Shown in pieces: positions 63,608-64,000 of a DNA stretch of 64,000 bases (position 1 is its first letter; each line of letters starts with the position of its first letter). The notes beneath the pieces were generated by a model, which saw only the letters and a list, made by a program, of their open reading frames with translations, did no database searches and had not been told where the DNA came from. The translations under genes and the position numbers were made by a program. The DNA lies in contig CALLXD010000042.1 in assembly GCA_937766455.1 (NCBI GenBank), positions 1 to 64,000 on the forward strand. The letters are read 5' to 3'. The stretch comes from Vicinamibacterales bacterium (GTDB taxonomy: Bacteria > Acidobacteriota > Vicinamibacteria > Vicinamibacterales > UBA8438).

Positions 63608-64000
63608 TCACTCTCGCGGTTCGGTACGCGCGTCTGGGCCGGCGGCGATTGCGTGTAACACGACGAATAGCGCGGCGTGCGCGCTGGCGGCCAGGAGCAA
63701 CAGCAGCGTCAACCCCACCCCGCCGAAACGATGCCGCAATCTGGCCCAGACGGTCGCCCGCGTGGCCCGGGCCTCGAATACCAGTTCGGCGTAGCCGCTC
63801 AGGCCATTGATGAACAGGGTCCCATCCTCGGACGAGCGACCCTCCGTCGCCCACAGGCCGATCCCGGCGGCCGGTCGCGGCTCCGGCATCCAGATGTCGA
63901 CCCGGTACGAGCGACCGTACGACTGGTCGATGGGGGGGAAGGCGAACAGAAAGGTGGGATATCGGGTCGCGGTGTCCACCGCCACGCGGTCTTGAAACAG
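63608..64000 (-). CDS. Membrane protein fragment, N-terminus outside window
   Basis: The frame is open to the right edge and ends at 63608. Visible residues read FQDRVAVDTATRYPTFLFAF, then ELVFEARATRATVWARLRHR before a C-terminal transmembrane segment (GVGLTLLLLLAASAHAALFV) and a short Arg/Glu-rich tail. No family recognised from this part. Its real start lies beyond position 64000. Confidence 0.55.
   Translation of the reverse strand: MFQDRVAVDTATRYPTFLFAFPPIDQSYGRSYRVDIWMPEPRPAAGIGLWATEGRSSEDGTLFINGLSGYAELVFEARATRATVWARLRHRFGGVGLTLLLLLAASAHAALFVVLHAIAAGPDARTEPRE

Noticed and set aside
1-64000. TGA read as Trp throughout
   Set aside because: Many genes end in TGA, several with ATGA overlaps to the next gene, so the code is standard; the two in-frame TGAs need individual explanations.
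1-64000. CRISPR array, rRNA operon, integrase or prophage
   Set aside because: No regularly spaced repeats, rRNA segments, integrase or phage structural genes were recognised.

Overview
The window is GC-rich, densely coded bacterial chromosome. The best guess is an Acidobacteriota genome of the Vicinamibacteria type. This is inferred from the gene mix: a DUF1552/DUF1592 pair, a DUF5916 outer-membrane protein, secreted NHL/SMP-30-type propellers, CarD, Rex and many Sec/lipoprotein signals. No rRNA gene is present to confirm it.

Layout. 1-5.1 kb: an M16 peptidase running off the left edge and a broken ABC exporter pair (all minus), then a lipoprotein phosphoesterase (plus). 5.1-12.5 kb: a second phosphoesterase, then a surface-polysaccharide block (phosphopantetheinyl transferase, sugar aminotransferase, NAD-sugar epimerase, methyltransferase, GT2 glycosyltransferase, large membrane protein). 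12.5-17.8 kb: tandem FKBP lipoprotein, NHL protein, duplicated NIPSNAP-like protein with an in-frame TGA, and a cell-wall amidase/SPOR pair sharing an N-terminal motif. 18-28.7 kb: secreted hydrolase, HbpS/GlcG protein, DUF5916 protein, SMP-30-like protein, DUF1552/DUF1592 pair, ornithine aminotransferase. 28.9-32.2 kb: 23S rRNA methyltransferase and YgiQ-type radical SAM protein. 32.2-34.7 kb: a four-gene acyl-CoA cluster (two MaoC, DUF35, thiolase-like) resembling steroid side-chain hydratase/retro-aldolase modules. 34.8-36.9 kb: DUF1326/DUF2182 pair with a secreted protein. 37-43.5 kb: SUI1, SnoaL-like, DUF305-LVIVD, NHL, SlyX, amidohydrolase. 43.5-47.6 kb: LPMO-like protein, a probable selenoprotein redoxin and a PQQ dehydrogenase. 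47.6-55.7 kb: S1-domain protein, zinc metalloprotease, cupin, TPR lipoprotein, serine hydrolase. 55.9-56.8 kb: an IS6-type insertion sequence and tRNA-Leu. 56.9-64 kb: exported methyltransferase, CarD, acyltransferase, an Ig-like protein, Rex, MoaC, long-chain acyl-CoA synthetase and an edge fragment.

The most interesting signal is at 44406-45614. It is a secreted redoxin whose frame is interrupted only by a TGA exactly where the first Cys of a CxxC site belongs (W-TGA-P-Y-C). Directly downstream is a perfect 6-bp stem with a GGTCG loop, at the position expected of a bacterial SECIS element. The protein also carries a C-terminal DsbD-N-like domain. It looks like a selenocysteine redox relay beside oxidative periplasmic enzymes.

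A caution on quality: many genes between 1.5 and 9.3 kb, and a few later ones, carry single-base indels, often in G/C runs. A tRNA-Leu acceptor stem also has one G too many. Most of these are probably sequence or assembly errors, and broken genes are annotated across their full ancestral extent with that stated.
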